DNA of 64,000 nucleotides from Mnemiopsis leidyi (lineage: Eukaryota > Ctenophora > Tentaculata > Lobata > Bolinopsidae): assembly GCA_000226015.1 (NCBI GenBank), contig JH153212.1:77191-141190 (forward strand). The letters run 5' to 3'. A model generated the notes under the pieces. It had not been told where the DNA came from and did no database searches. It saw nothing but the letters and a program-made list of their open reading frames with translations. The first letter of the stretch is position 1, and each line of letters opens with the position of its first letter. Both the position numbers and the translations under genes were made by a program. This document shows positions 13,326 to 25,701 of the stretch, piece after piece.

Positions 13326-13861
13326 CTTGCTACCTGTCCAATGTCCTTCAACAGTTCCGGAGCGAATCAGGCTTGCTGCTTCTTCTGTCGAAGTTCCTGA
13401 GGTAATAATTAACGTTTTGACATTTGAGTATAAACGTAAGTTCTTATCATAAATTGCTAATCGTGATGTAGTTTGGCAAAATGATTTTAACTGAATCTAA
13501 ACATCATAAATGAAAGAACAAATCTGGAAACTGCGGCTGATCCGTATGATGTACATTCAGCGTTTCTTAGTTTTCATTCATGCTTGCTACATCTTAGCAT
13601 TGCTTAGTATTTCTCTTTCTGCTGTGTAATTGTGTGTTGTACTAAGTGTTCGTGCGATGGATCTCACAACAAAAACTCGGTAAATAGAAACCATTTTGAG
13701 CTGCTGTGATTGTGCTTAAATAACAAAAATCAAGCTTCTTTGATATGTTGTTTTACTGAAACAATTTTGTAGAAATAGTTCATCTGAAATTGTGAGTTAT
13801 TTTTAAATTATTCACGATTTTGTTTGATATTTGTAAATCGCCTTGACGGCCTCCTCCTCCT

Positions 13862-13871
13862 NNNNNNNNNN
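13862..13871. other. Assembly gap (10 N)
   Basis: Ten N bases directly before a 19-bp satellite. The repeat probably continues into the gap and its true length is unknown. Confidence 0.95.
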
Positions 13872-14060
13872 TACGTATAACTAGGTGACAGGTACGTAAC
13901 TAGGTGACATGTACGTAACTAGGTGACAGGTACGTAACTAGGTGACAGGTACGTAACTAGGTGACAGGTACGTAATTAGGTGACATGTACGTAACTAGGT
14001 GACATGTACGTAACTAGGTGACATGGGTATAACACTACTAAGTGACGGGTACGTAACTAA
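13872..14060. repeat. 19-bp tandem repeat next to the gap
   Basis: About nine copies of a unit reading ACGTAACTAGGTGACAGGT, alternating ACAGGT and ACATGT at its end. It starts at the N gap, so the copy number is a minimum. Confidence 0.9.
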
Positions 14061-14892
14061 CTGATATAGATGTCGTAATGTGCGCGTTTCAGAGCTGGGT
14101 ACGAAGTCGAAACTAGCCAAATTTCAATTATAGGAATTCCAGCGATGATGAATTTTTATCACAGTGATAGCTTTAATAGCTGCCATGTTAAGGGGAACTG
14201 TAGAAAGCAGGGGTTTGTGGTAGCAAGTTGACTTGACTGTACAGGAACTAAAGGCACCTTATTACTATGAGGCATCGATTGCACGACTTGTTTTTTTATT
14301 CTAACCGTATTTTAGGAAATTGCAAAAAGACAACTTCTCCTAGAATTGGAACCAGACGATTCAGGTGACAACGAAATATTAAATTAGCTTAAACCACCTG
14401 CCTAGCAGTTTTGGCGTTATATATAACTGAAATTCTCCAAATTTTAAAGGCACGTGTTTCAGTTAAGATCACTCTCAGTAAATATTTCATTACTGTTGCC
14501 TTAGAAACAGCCTCGTTATGATTTCTGTCTGAACTTTAACCACTGACAAGTGTGCAGCACTTGTCCAATATATTAATTAACGTTATACGCGATAACTTGT
14601 CTGAAAGTAGATTCTTAATTAAGACCATGGAGAGAAAAAGGTACTAATATTTTCAGTAACGAGGCGGTGGTTATGAGCTTGAAGATTTCAGAGGTAGATG
14701 CTTTCAGATTTACAATACATTATACATGTACGGGTTTTTAATTAAAGGTTTACGATGTATGGGTTTTAGAGGTAAAAAATTCATTTCATAACCAATCTGG
14801 GTCTATTTTGTTTTAAAAAGAATCCAAGTTTAGAACGATCTATTTTAAAGTATTAAGTAATAAAGTATAAACGATATTCTTTTTAAGTTAAC

Positions 14893-15118
14893 ATTAGCAA
14901 AAAACCAAAAGCTGGTTGCTCCCTTTTGGCCTTTTAAAATAAAGTGATATTCAGAGGAATTAACAATAATTACTTAGAACTCTTCACACTTTCTACACTT
15001 TTAACTTTTAACTTTATAATTGAAAAAGTGTGGAATGAGGGTGTATGTTTTACATTTAAATCAAAAAAGTAAGAATGTACTTTTCAATCAACAAATTGCT
15101 GCAGTTTGCTTGTAAACT
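14893..15118. repeat. Dispersed repeat copy 2
   Basis: Shares with 13013-13325 the blocks ACCAAAAG..TTGCTCCC, CACTTTCTACACTT, GTGTGGA..GAGGGTGT and GCTGCAGTTTGCTTGT in the same order. It lacks the internal duplication of copy 1. Confidence 0.65.
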
Positions 15119-15334
15119 TGTTGAAATCGGATCTGCTGTTTGGGGAAAACCCGAAAACGCAGATCCCTCCTACTCCTACTCCTACAATAAACAAGCAGAC
15201 ATTTCACGATAAACAAGCTGAAATTTGACAATGAAGAAGCTGAAATTTCTAGAATCTTGTATTCCGGAAAGTTGGAGACTAAACCCCCTGGTAAAAAGTT
15301 ACTATAACAGAAACATGCCAAATTTCAGGTCAAA

Positions 15335-15400
15335 TTAAGATTTAAACCCATTAGACCCCATTAGACCCCACGCAGACCTACTGGGGTCTAATTTGACCTA
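15335..15400. repeat. GACCCC-family repeat, second copy
   Basis: Contains CATTAGACCCCATTAGACCC and then the reverse-oriented ACTGGGGTCTAATTTGACC, matching the 12.2-kb element. Confidence 0.65.
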
Positions 15401-16860
15401 AATTGTGGTATGTACCTGTGGTAACATTTTACCAAGGTCGACTTATTGGTGGGCACCAGCTGACGACGAAAGAGTGCATATTTTTATATACTTAATTAAA
15501 GTATGCTACCAATATATTAGCGAAGTTAAAGAGAATTAGTGGGAATAATATCTGCCAAACCAGGTGATTATGTCATCAATTTTCTAGTAACTTTAAGGCA
15601 ACTGCTGATCAAGATTTCTGAATATTGTTGTCAAGGCATTATGAAGTACGTCATCTCCTCAAAACATTATATTTAGATGGTGTGAAAAATAAAATGTTTT
15701 CAAGCGATTGAAACAATATCGTGTAGTTGAACTCATATAGATTTAATATCAACTGGGTGCTTAAACCTTGGAGTTTTGTCATCGCCATCTTGTGTAAACC
15801 TCTGATTCGGTACATATAGAATTTTACCTTGGCTCTGCAATATATTGGTTATTTTTGTTATTCTCTGTAAAAATTGAGGATTTACTATATCTGAAGTTCT
15901 TGTCATATATTCCGATGCTATCAATCACTTTTACATGAGATTCATAATTGTAACAAATTCTTGGACTAGATTACGGAATTTACAAGATAAACGAGCGCTT
16001 GAATCTTTTAAAACATGGCAGCGAGAAACTATTAAAAACATTTTCATAAGTGCTGAATTTTAGTCTTAAAACGATTGAAAATTCCTATATCTCAGTGTCT
16101 GCAGATAATAGAGGCATCAGCTGAATATTCGTACGAAATATGTATCGATCAAGTCAACTATATCACTGAAAATCAAAGTCCTTCAAAAGCAAACATTTTT
16201 ACAACGATCATCAGCCATAAAAAGTAATGAAAAATGTATGGCAGAATATATGGCAGAAACGATGGCCTTATTTGTAAATATAAAAAAAGGTGTATTTTGT
16301 TGCAACATTCAAATAAAGTTGTTGATTAACTTATTGATATTCCGGTCTGTAAGGCGTCAACATGCAAAGCTTAAGTTTTTCCATGATATTAGGATGAAAA
16401 ATCTTAAGAAGCCATAATAGACTACCAAGAAGCCACAATATCATACAACTATTTTTTAATAAGTATTCAAAATGGATCTTCTAAATAATTTAATGATTGA
16501 TGGTACAACTATATGTAAACTAGGAAAAAATAAATGGCACTCAATAAGATACAGGATTGTGATCTTAATTTACTAAGAATGTTAAAAAATCGTTGCGTAA
16601 AAATTTGACGAAACAGGTGAAATTTCAATCTACAACAAAGGGAAGACACATAATTTAAGAGCATACCAATCTTAACTGTATTTTGAACTTAGAATCGCAT
16701 CCAATAAAATTATCCTCTCTGCAAAGACCCTCCAAATATGAACATCGAGGTGCTAACTAATTAAAATTTGCTAAGAATTGTCAATCTAAATAACGATCCT
16801 CAGGTCGTGCCAAACATACTTTTTAAGACCCGTGTTGTTAAAGTCAATGGTAAGGTTGCA
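15401..16860. other. Intergenic, nothing firm
   Basis: AT-rich with no supported gene. The 63-codon open frame at 15733-15924 minus has an internal TTTTTACAG that could be a splice acceptor, but no partner exon or known motif was found. Confidence 0.4.
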
Positions 16861-16868
16861 GGACATGC

Positions 16869-16930
16869 GTTACCACGGCAACACGCATGGGCAACACCCA
16901 GTGACGTCATGGTGATGTTGGGTGACGTCA
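16869..16930. promoter_or_regulatory. X-box followed by two CRE palindromes
   Basis: GTTACCACGGCAAC at 16869-16882 fits the RFX X-box consensus GTNRCC(N0-3)RGYAAC on both half-sites. Two full CREs, TGACGTCA, follow at 16902-16909 and 16923-16930, 21 bp apart. RFX factors drive ciliary and other genes, and CREs bind CREB/ATF. Both motifs are palindromic, so they do not tell which way transcription runs. The secreted-peptide gene at 18007 lies in the wrong orientation to have this as a proximal promoter. A 20-codon ATG frame with a GTAAGG donor at its end (about 17012-16950, minus) lies next to it and could be a first exon. Confidence 0.6.
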
Positions 16931-17669
16931 CAAACCGTAACAGTCCTTACTTCCTCCACGCATGGGATCCTTTGATTCCGTGACCAACCAGTTCTTCTTC
17001 GTCAGCCATTGCCTCCGTGTCCACGCTGAAAAGTGGTGTAGTGTTATAGCTGGTAAATACTTAAATAGTTAAATACATCTTTAATTAATGGACTCATGAG
17101 ATAGTACTATATACTAGTCCAAGTGTGCATGGCATTAAGAGTATAATTAGTGGTTCATACTATTGAGATTTGACTTCAGAGCCATGATGGTGGAAGCCAG
17201 ATTATAAGAGGAACAGTGAAAAGCCTATGTACAATCTATGGACAAGCTCAAATTGTCAGCTGTGTAGTTATAACTAGTTATACCTGTCTGCACTTCGTTT
17301 GTCTAAAGTCAGACCGTGTCCAATCTCCTCGTTCTTATCCATCCTTAGTCCATGTCCGATTTCTTCAGAATCTTCAATTCTGCAAAGATAAGAAAATGTG
17401 AAATCACTGAACGCATTTGGACAACTTCGTTCATCATTTCGATTTGGAAAATACTGAAGGTACAGTGTAAGAATTTTGTACCTTACAACAGATTATCCGA
17501 AACCATATTCATATTACTTATTGAGTGCACGCAATACATAATTGATAATTAATGTGCTGCCTGCTATTCGTGATGTTTTAATTTATCCTAGCTACGCTCA
17601 TTGACATGGCAACTTGAGTCGCAGATCAGAGGAATCTGAATATGTCTGCCGACACAATAAAATTTTAAG

Positions 17670-18007
17670 CTAAACTATGCTAGGACATCCTTCGGCGCAA
17701 TCCCTAATTCTTATACATAGCATAAAATGATCTGGAATCTTCCAATAGTTTCCCAAGCCCAGGACAACTTGAGAACTTCCGGCTTGACTAACTTCATAAC
17801 GGCTTGCAACTAAAAAACCGTATGCATCAGTCCGATACTGGTACAAAGCAGCTTTCCTAATAATTCCTCCAGCATGCAAGGAACCAGCAAATTGTAAAAG
17901 GAAGTTATAAACCATGAAACCTTATCAATTTGTATCAGTACTTACGTTCTGGTGAAAGTCACGATGGCGAGGACGAGGACAAGGAGGATGGAAGTTAGTC
18001 GGAACAT
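17670..18007 (-). CDS. Small secreted protein, 82 residues, two exons
   Basis: Exon 1, 18007-17946, starts with ATG and encodes a clear signal peptide (MFRLTSILLVLVLAIVTF). Exon 2, 17856-17670, runs to a stop. The intron is 89 nt with a GTAAGT donor and an ATTATTAG acceptor; phase 2 joins to phase 2. The mature part is about 62 residues, rich in Tyr, Ser and Gly, with three Cys near the C-terminus (pattern C-x5-C-x3-C). An odd Cys number hints at dimerisation or a free thiol. No dibasic neuropeptide processing sites and no known family are recognised. It may be a hormone, venom-like or antimicrobial peptide, but nothing here decides that. The acceptor has a weak pyrimidine tract, so exon 2 could begin slightly differently. 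Confidence 0.5.
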
Positions 18008-19096
18008 TTTAGGAAGTGGTGTGGATGGGAACTTGTTTGAGCTAAATCTGAGGCATTAGGGTTAGAGATGTATTCATCTTTTTGATGACCTCATAAGGAG
18101 ATTGCTGATGAACTAATGGAAGGTAGGTATAGCTTCGCATTTTCGACAAATAAGGCGCGCTTACTCAAAACTAGTTCTAACTTAGTACTAGCTAGAGAGA
18201 TTCAATAATTGCTTGAAAATAATCATTTCCAGGCGATTACTGAATCTCTTATTGAGCTTGTACTAAAATCAGCGTTTAGATTTTAAAGTTACTGATTGCA
18301 TTGGCTATGGTTGTCCGGCCAAAGAGTGATTGTCCATACCATTTTGTAGCCCTTTAATAGCCTAGCCGCCACACCTATGCAGTTTAAAATACTATCGATA
18401 GTTAGCTAATTTTATTTCCATGAGTAATTCAAATATTTACAACAATCCTTAGCTAAGAATCGTCAACATATGCTCGCAAACAAAAGTTGCGGACTCAAAT
18501 CCTGGACAATTTCTATATTACGTTCATAAGGGAGCGCCGATTATTGGATAACTCAATGCTTACGTTTTAAATTATACATACTATAAACAATATATTGCAT
18601 TACTGGTTTGACACCAAAATATCAACTAAATCTCCCAAACAAAGACGAAATTCAAAACAAATGGCGCTACTCATGATTTGAAAATATAAATATTTGATCA
18701 TGATTCACAGCTTAATCATGATCCTGGAGGAACGAGTAATTATACAGTGCTACCCGTATATTGATATGCATGATCAGTGAGAAAGGGGTCTGCATCAGAA
18801 CGCTCAAGAAATCCTAATTATTCCACACCTACTGGCATATGAACAGCTGTTAACATATACCTCATAATTCTAACTAAAATATTAGGTTGTAACGAATATT
18901 CGATTGGTTTTTGAAGGGGCTTAGTGATATAGGGAGCCAAAATGCAGATATTGCTTACTGCGCATGATGGAACGGTAAGAAGTCAAAGGTGAGAATTATA
19001 GAATGAGTCACAATTCAATGTTAATGTCTTATAAGACTTAAGGCTTAAGCTTTAGTGTTACGTCGCTCCAAAATCACCCTCACTAGTATCACAACA
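18008..19096. other. Intergenic, no gene seen
   Basis: Upstream flank of the secreted-peptide gene, AT-rich. No exon-like frame, RNA gene or clear repeat. Confidence 0.4.
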
Positions 19097-19260
19097 TCAA
19101 ACTAGTTATATTGTTCGCAAACTAGTTATATTGCTCTCAAACTAGTATTGCTCGCAAACTAGTATTGCTCCCAAACTAGTATTGCTCCCAAACTAGTATT
19201 GCTCCCAAACTAGTATTGCTCCAAACTAGTATTGCTCCCAAACTAGTATTGCTCGCACAA
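19097..19260. repeat. About 18-bp tandem repeat
   Basis: About nine copies of CAAACTAGTATTGCTCC with small variants (GTTATATTG in the first two). It contains an SpeI-like ACTAGT in every unit. Confidence 0.9.
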
Positions 19261-20220
19261 TATATACGACTGGAAACCTGAAGTGGTGGAACAGCTTAAA
19301 CCGGCAGACATAACGCACGTTAATTCAAACGTAATCCCTTATTGAGGACCGGTCCCGCCCAGTTCTCTGAACAATGGCATTGAGTATTCTTTACCAAAAT
19401 AACCTACCTTAACCTCGATGATTTTAATTGAGTCTCGGCCACTTATTGTCGTTTCTATTACCGGAAATGTATGACACGCTGTATTAAGATATCGCCGTAA
19501 GCAAACCTTCCAATAAATAAACGATCAATGACAGGAGCTTGTCAACAATACATAAGTGGGCATATCAATGTCAATTTCTGACAAGCCGTCTTTGATAGGA
19601 GGAGGGTTCGCTAAATCAACGTGGCACAGTATACGACCATGGTCGTGTTATACCAGAGAGCTTATCTATCTGCAGGTCACATGGTCTTAGGCATAATAGA
19701 TCAACGGATCAATCTATTATTCAGCATAGGGTCGACATTTTATCGTTATAATTAACATTGGCATCCCAGTGATTGCCTTGACAACAAGATTCGACATGAT
19801 GAACGGTTAGCCTGGCAGGCGATCTGCTTACTGCAGCTGTGACGGGTTATATGTGGATATGATTTCAGTTGATAAAAGCTATGTATTATCTTAAGAAAAT
19901 GAATTGTCGTGGACCATTTGATAATGGTGGTGCGATGCAAACATGCAAAGCATCCATTCCATGCGCAGTATGACTACATGGAAAACTTGATCTATAAACA
20001 ACCTTTGCACCATCAATATGGCACTGAGCAATTGATGATCGTACATTTATCAGCCAATCGGCAAAGTACTTTAGTCCTTCCGACAAAAGCGAGACGCAGA
20101 CACTACCATACAAAAACTGTGATCACTAGAAAACACATAAGAGAGATCAGATATGATCCTACTGACCGAATGACAGATCCCACGACTCCAAGACTCTCTG
20201 GAGGTCAAAGTTCTGCACCG

Positions 20221-20228
20221 TGACGTCA
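20221..20228. promoter_or_regulatory. CRE palindrome
   Basis: A perfect TGACGTCA. About 80 bp further on is GGGTTTAAATAG, which resembles a TATA element on the plus strand, but no gene start was found after it. Confidence 0.35.
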
Positions 20229-21284
20229 CCAGCTCTTCACAAGTCGCTCCGACTGCACTGATGCTCCAATCGGTTGAGATGCTTAGCACCTTCTCTTGGG
20301 TTTAAATAGTTGACCAGCATATGGCTAATGGGACCCACAAATTGCACTGGTGCAATTATAATTAAGTAGTGATCCAAGAATTGCGTAGGAGTGTTGATGT
20401 TAGGAAATATAGGCCCTGTTGGTGGACAGCTTCAATATTCAAAGTGTTTCGTGGTTTGGAGTCAATATAGTAACCTATTAATCGCCAGTCAGGTCAAGTT
20501 AAATCTGATCATTGTTTGAAGATTCCAAGTTTCGATGACAATGTCAATATATGATAAGGGTTCGGACGGCACCTGCGCTTTCGGATGGTCATTTGGTAAC
20601 TCTTATACCAGAAGAGAAAATATGGTCATTTATGTGATGAAAGTTTTGCGCATGTTATTAGTGATTACGCTTGCTAGCGTGTCTTATAAGGAAGAACTTC
20701 AAACACTATAAGGCGTCCGTAAACCGTAGCTCTGAGCAGAATACAAAGTAAATCTGGTCTTGGATACTAGGAAGTAAGCATATAAACAATTCTTTAAAAC
20801 TATTATCTGAGAACTGCTGACGCTGCTTGTAACTTAAAGTTGGGGCTTTCATATTGGCTGTGGCAGTTTGATTTTGGTTTTGAAAACGAACTTCAATAAT
20901 TGACCAGGATGACCACTGCGCTGTGACGTCTTCCTGACTATAGTAGTTATGAAGGTCCTAGTTGGCAGGAAGCTTAGATAAAAGGTTAGAGGAAAGAGAT
21001 CTTCTTACGTTCTTAGAATTCACCTTTGACGGCTGTTGAGCAGTGAAATGTGAACCATTATTAATTATTACTAAATACTTAGGTCATATATAAAGCCTAT
21101 GTTCACCCCTTACTTAAGTGGTTTCAAGGCCCAGATATTGCACTAATGCACCTATGTGAAACACTGCAAACTATTTGTTCAATGGTAACTCTGCTTCTCA
21201 AAGCGGTATCTAGGACAGTTCTGTAGGAGACTTGATGTAATTGTATTTGACATGGCAGGGCTCGGGAAGAGTTAGCAATTCATA

Positions 21285-21500
21285 ATTTAAGCGGGAGAAG
21301 AAAAAATGGAGGGATATGTGTTAAAGCCGTGGAAAGTGGAAATGAAGGAGGGTAAGAGATGAAGGACGGGAGGCCGGATGACGGGGGTGGGGGAGGAGAG
21401 AAACGAGGAACTTGAGAGAGGGGGAAAGACTTAGAGGAGATGCGGGAGAAAAAGAGGGGGCAGAGAAGAGAGCACGAAAACAATGAGGGAGGGTAAACCA
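21285..21500. repeat. Polypurine tract (plus strand)
   Basis: About 215 bp almost wholly G and A on the plus strand, with GGAGG and GAGAG blocks and no fixed period. Similar tracts occur at 39965-40140 and 61640-61860, and with strands reversed at 33480-33735. Confidence 0.8.
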
Positions 21501-24500
21501 GCAGGAGGAAGAGGTCATTGCTAGTTGGTAAAACGGAAAAGAGCAGTTAGATTTAACTCCATCTCAACATTAAACCCATCAACGATGCGCATTGTGAAAA
21601 AAGTCCAGTTTATATTTGCCATAAAGTTACGAAATTGAACGCCCAGAGAGCAATATTATGGATTATTATACGTATTTCAGCATGCACTGAAGCACTGATC
21701 TAGCATATGGCGCAATCAATACCAATCCAAAATTCCGCTCGATTTTATTGATAAAGGAGAAATCGCCATAGGCTATCAATTATCACGTCATCAATCGTTA
21801 TATTGCCTTCTGGGATAGACTCGCGCTAGATTATAGACTACCTCCAATTCACAATTAACTTTCTACTATCACAGCTTATAGAGCCCAGCTTATCACCGGT
21901 CAGATTGCACGTGAGGTAGATTACGGGGGTGCTGACGAGGGATCTAGAAACGTGGTCCAATAAGGGGGAGACTATCTAGACAATAATTGTTGTCGCAAAT
22001 CGAGCGCGTTTAGTACCCACGTGCTCAATAGAAAATTTCAGCCTAAAGTTTCCGGATTAGGTTTTCGGAAATCTCTGATGATTGGAATGCAGATTTAAAA
22101 GTAGAAATAAACCTGATCGGTGACCCTCACTATTATATAGTTCTTTCTTAAGCAACACCAGCAAGACCATTACGCAAAAGAATCTTACTCTTAGTTAACA
22201 ACTACACCAATCCTGAGTAGCTTAGTTTTGCACACGGTACTTCAAGAATTCAAGGTGGAGACAAGAAGAACAGTTGAACAATAAAACCGCGAAACTGCGA
22301 AACTTAGAATTAAATTCCAAGATTAAACTAAAACTTGAAGTTTGCCAACGATCCGTGCTTATCGATGAAAAAGGGACTTCAGAAATGAACCGAAAATTTA
22401 AAATGAGTAAGCATATGGTTTTTTCTACCAAAACTGATGCACTTATACACCTGTATTTTACCAAGCCAACCACTATATAAGTTGCGTGCGAAGACTTCAG
22501 AATTACCAGTGACTTAGGAATTACAAGTGAAATAACTGGAAATTAGTATAAACGACCAGGCATAAAAATCGTCCAAATTGCTTGATTATGTGATAATGGT
22601 CTAACGGACTACTCTTCAGCATGTAAACCTGCAGAATTTGTAATATAAGTTGATGTAAAGAGTTGAAAATGTTCAAAATTTTGATCTAACCTACTTTCAA
22701 AAACCGTGCGGCGTGCAACTGAAAATACCCCAATAAAAAACCTCAAAGCAAATGAATAACTTCTCAAGATAATCGCTTTTCAACTGTCTCACAACCAGGA
22801 AGTTATGTCGATGCTTTGGGAGCCGTATATACCACAAAGGGACTGAGGGGGGACGTTAACAATTTACCTTCAGTAAACTTTACAGGGCATTCAGCCAGAC
22901 TTGTCGGAAAAGTTAGTAACTCAGCTGTGTATTTTTGGGCTGCGAGGTTCTATTGGAGGGCAGGTTGGGCAATTAAACGTCAATGTCGGTTTGGGACTCA
23001 CTAAGAAAGATTAAGGGGCAGGTTTAGGAAACGATTGGTCCCAGCTGAATCCACCTAAAACGGCTGGGATTGTAGTACACAAAATCATAGAATATAAATT
23101 GGCTAATAGATGCAGATCTGTCTAAAGATGGTGTCCACTGAGATAAGTTCTTACCAAGGTTATGAAGGAAAAACCACCCAAAATTTCATATGAGATCAGA
23201 GTTAAGCTACCCAAAATGTATCCTTATCTAACCACGGACAGTGATCATGTGATCTAAGAAACATCATATCGACGTAGCTCATAATATGTCCATCATGATA
23301 TGCATCTGTACACTGGAATACATAGTCAGCGTAAAATTTCAATGAAAAGAAGCAGCTGTGTGATTGTACATGGACGCACAATATCAAGGTCAAGCACGCA
23401 AATCAATGATCCCTCACTCTGCGTGCAACCCCGTATGCAGCAGGTCTGCAAAGAAAACATTTCTCTCAAATCTAGACGCACTGATCTGTGTCACTTCCTA
23501 TGTCTATACTCCAGCGGTATCTTCCTCGGTTATCAGTCTTTGTGTCAAGTCGTACTCTAGAAGTCTAGAGCCATTGCTGATCTTGGGATTAAACATCGTC
23601 CAATTGCGAAGACCATTACTTATGGGATTACTTATGGGATTTCCCCATTGATCAAGATCATCATTATTGAATATCTATAGATGTGACGACTTTCCTACTT
23701 TGTATCAAGCTGATAGACGAAGGATGAACAAAAGAAATTTTGCTAGAAAGCAGAGCAAAATGATACTGATAGCAAACGATCCAAATCCTTAATGCAAAAA
23801 CTCAATACGCCGCAAACTCTTTTTCTTTGAGCGTCACAAAGGCTAAGCATCTTTCTCTCAGCTCCCCCAGCTTTAGAAAATGGATGGGATGGCCGATCCA
23901 AACGTCATTATGGCAGCCAAGCAGAGACTCATGACGTTCGGAATGTCGTGTATTAAAAGTGAGGAGATTCTTTACAATCAGTGTGAGAAACTATAAACCT
24001 GCATTAGGAATCTCCATGGGGAAAAAACACACCATTGTTTCGGCATGTTACAGAATAAAATTGGGTGTTGCGCAATTCTGACATCCTTATATTACTCTTT
24101 TTATGGAGTATACTGACAATGCGATAAGATTCAAGGGCGTTTCTTTGAACGTTTTTTACTCACTCATTGTGAATCTAAATTTTCGTGTGATCGCTCTGAC
24201 TTCAGACTTAGCGAAATCATCGACAAAGCACTCACAGATAAACTGAAATACCTGACGACTCGAAGTCAATATATCCACTACTTATGTCTGACTCAGACAT
24301 TGTCCGAACATAAGTCGGCACTGAGCTCAAGACTTTGGACCGGTTATAGACCAAATTTACTTTGGATACAAGAAGAGACAATCTCGAAACGCTTGAAAAA
24401 GGAAGAAAATGGCAACAATTACAGAACCTATTGGACCTATTTCCGTTGCAATTTGGTGGTTCTTTGTCGTAAGATCATCGGCCGTTAAACAGATCTTTAA

Positions 24501-24905
24501 TAACTAATGCTTTATAAAGATCGCCTGTTAGTGCTGTAGTGGCGTCTGTCTCGCGGATGCTAAACGAGATAGTTTCGGTTTTGCTCCATGGTAACATGTC
24601 TCAGGAATGAGCCTTGTTAAACCTAAAATAGAAATTGCAGGCCTGAAAATCCCTATATAAATAGTTTATCTGGATAGACATAGAATTGGACCCCCCATTA
24701 TAATCAGTTTCAATCAAAATTGCTAACTTGAAGTCAACGTACAAAAGTTTAAGACCCACACAAGATAACCCGACCTACAACGCAAAACCTGCGGGTGCGA
24801 CCGGAAACCAATTCTTGTTGTGGTGAAGAAAAATCATGTCAGATGATCTGAAGCCCCACCCATGACCTGCACTGACCGCTGGGGAGACGGAATTTAATCG
24901 TTTTG

Positions 24906-25285
24906 TGACGTCACGTGAGTCACATGTGGTAGGCGTGACGTCACTTAATCTGCACGTGTCAAAGTGCGCCAAGGTCACGTGAAGGATCGTCTTTGAGACA
25001 AAACAAAATTGTAAAGCAGGTGACATGCCCCGAAATCAGGCCGTCTCGCTATTATCACGTCATGTCTTAGCCAATGGTAAGGCGGATCAAGTAGTCACGT
25101 GAGGGTCTATCCAAATGAAACCTCAACCCCGGACACCAAGCAGACAGACCAACATGAATTGTTATATTAGTAATTGCCATTGTTAGACCAAGGATAACAC
25201 GATAAGGCACTTTGCAGATAAAACCGAGCAATTTTGACCCAAATTCAGGACAAAATGTTCACGTGGTACAACCGCGTATCACGTG
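24906..25285. promoter_or_regulatory. Dense E-box (CACGTG) and CRE cluster
   Basis: Six CACGTG palindromes lie at 24912, 24953, 24976, 25096, 25260 and 25280, and two TGACGTCA palindromes at 24906 and 24936. CCAAT-type boxes occur near 25073 and 25300. CACGTG binds bHLH-zipper factors (USF, MITF/TFE, Myc/Max) and clock-type bHLH factors. At this base composition only a handful of CACGTG would be expected in the whole window, so six in under 400 bp is a strong cluster. It is probably a promoter or enhancer. The nearest candidate gene is the small minus-strand frame at 25522-25701, which would read toward it. Confidence 0.6.
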
Positions 25286-25358
25286 ATTACAATAATTCGC
25301 TATTCTCATTGGTCAATCGACACTTCAGGTCTAGAAGTCGGTAGTAGCCAGTAACATG

Positions 25359-25379
25359 AGGGCCCCATTTCGGGGCCCT
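25359..25379. other. Perfect GC hairpin
   Basis: AGGGCCCC and GGGGCCCT, 8-bp arms around a 5-nt loop, just beyond the E-box cluster. Its role is unknown. Confidence 0.5.
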
Positions 25380-25521
25380 TAACACCGGGTCTACACGCAA
25401 TTTGCTACGGGGATACTATATTTCCACGCAAACATTAACGTGTGGACCACAACTCTTTCATCAAAAGTGGCAAAAATTGCTCACACACACGATCAGGGGT
25501 TGATATAAGTTTTTCCAATTT

Positions 25522-25701
25522 TCAATGGCTAGACTTTGAGTACACGGGACTCGTCCTTGATCCCACGTAAAGCCCTTCTCTGTCACCAGCGAGGATGATT
25601 ACAAAGCTATTGGGAACATGATAAAGACGAAAGAGCTGGTTAACTAACCCTCCATATATATTGGTCTCCAATTTCTCTTCCAGTAGAGCCTTAGTGGCCA
25701 T
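25522..25701 (-). CDS. Small ORF, 59 residues, possible roadblock-like fragment
   Basis: An ATG frame of 59 codons with a good start context (CAAAATGG). Codon use looks coding and the product mixes helix-like and strand-like stretches (MATKALLEEKLET, then NSFVIILAGDREGLYVGSRT). The arrangement of an N-terminal helix followed by a hydrophobic strand and D-R-E-G resembles the start of roadblock/LC7-type proteins such as LAMTOR3, but the rest of such a domain was not found downstream. It could be a first exon (several GT sites are present), a microprotein, or a pseudogene fragment. No flanking exon was recognised. Confidence 0.3.
   Translation of the reverse strand: MATKALLEEKLETNIYGGLVNQLFRLYHVPNSFVIILAGDREGLYVGSRTSPVYSKSSH

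Larger units (their letters stand above)
19261..24900. other. Gene-poor intergenic region
   Basis: Several overlapping open frames of 60-104 codons occur (for example 19909-20223 plus, 22222-22480 both strands, 23300-23650 plus), but none shows a domain, signal peptide, consistent splice partner or start context. It holds a CRE at 20221-20228, a purine tract at 21285-21500, and E-boxes CACGTG at 21908-21913 and 22018-22023. It is best read as regulatory or decayed sequence. Confidence 0.4.

Noticed and set aside
19909-20289. Overlapping 70-104 codon frames on both strands
   Set aside because: No domain, no consistent splice signals, and both strands are open together, which points to locally higher GC rather than genes.
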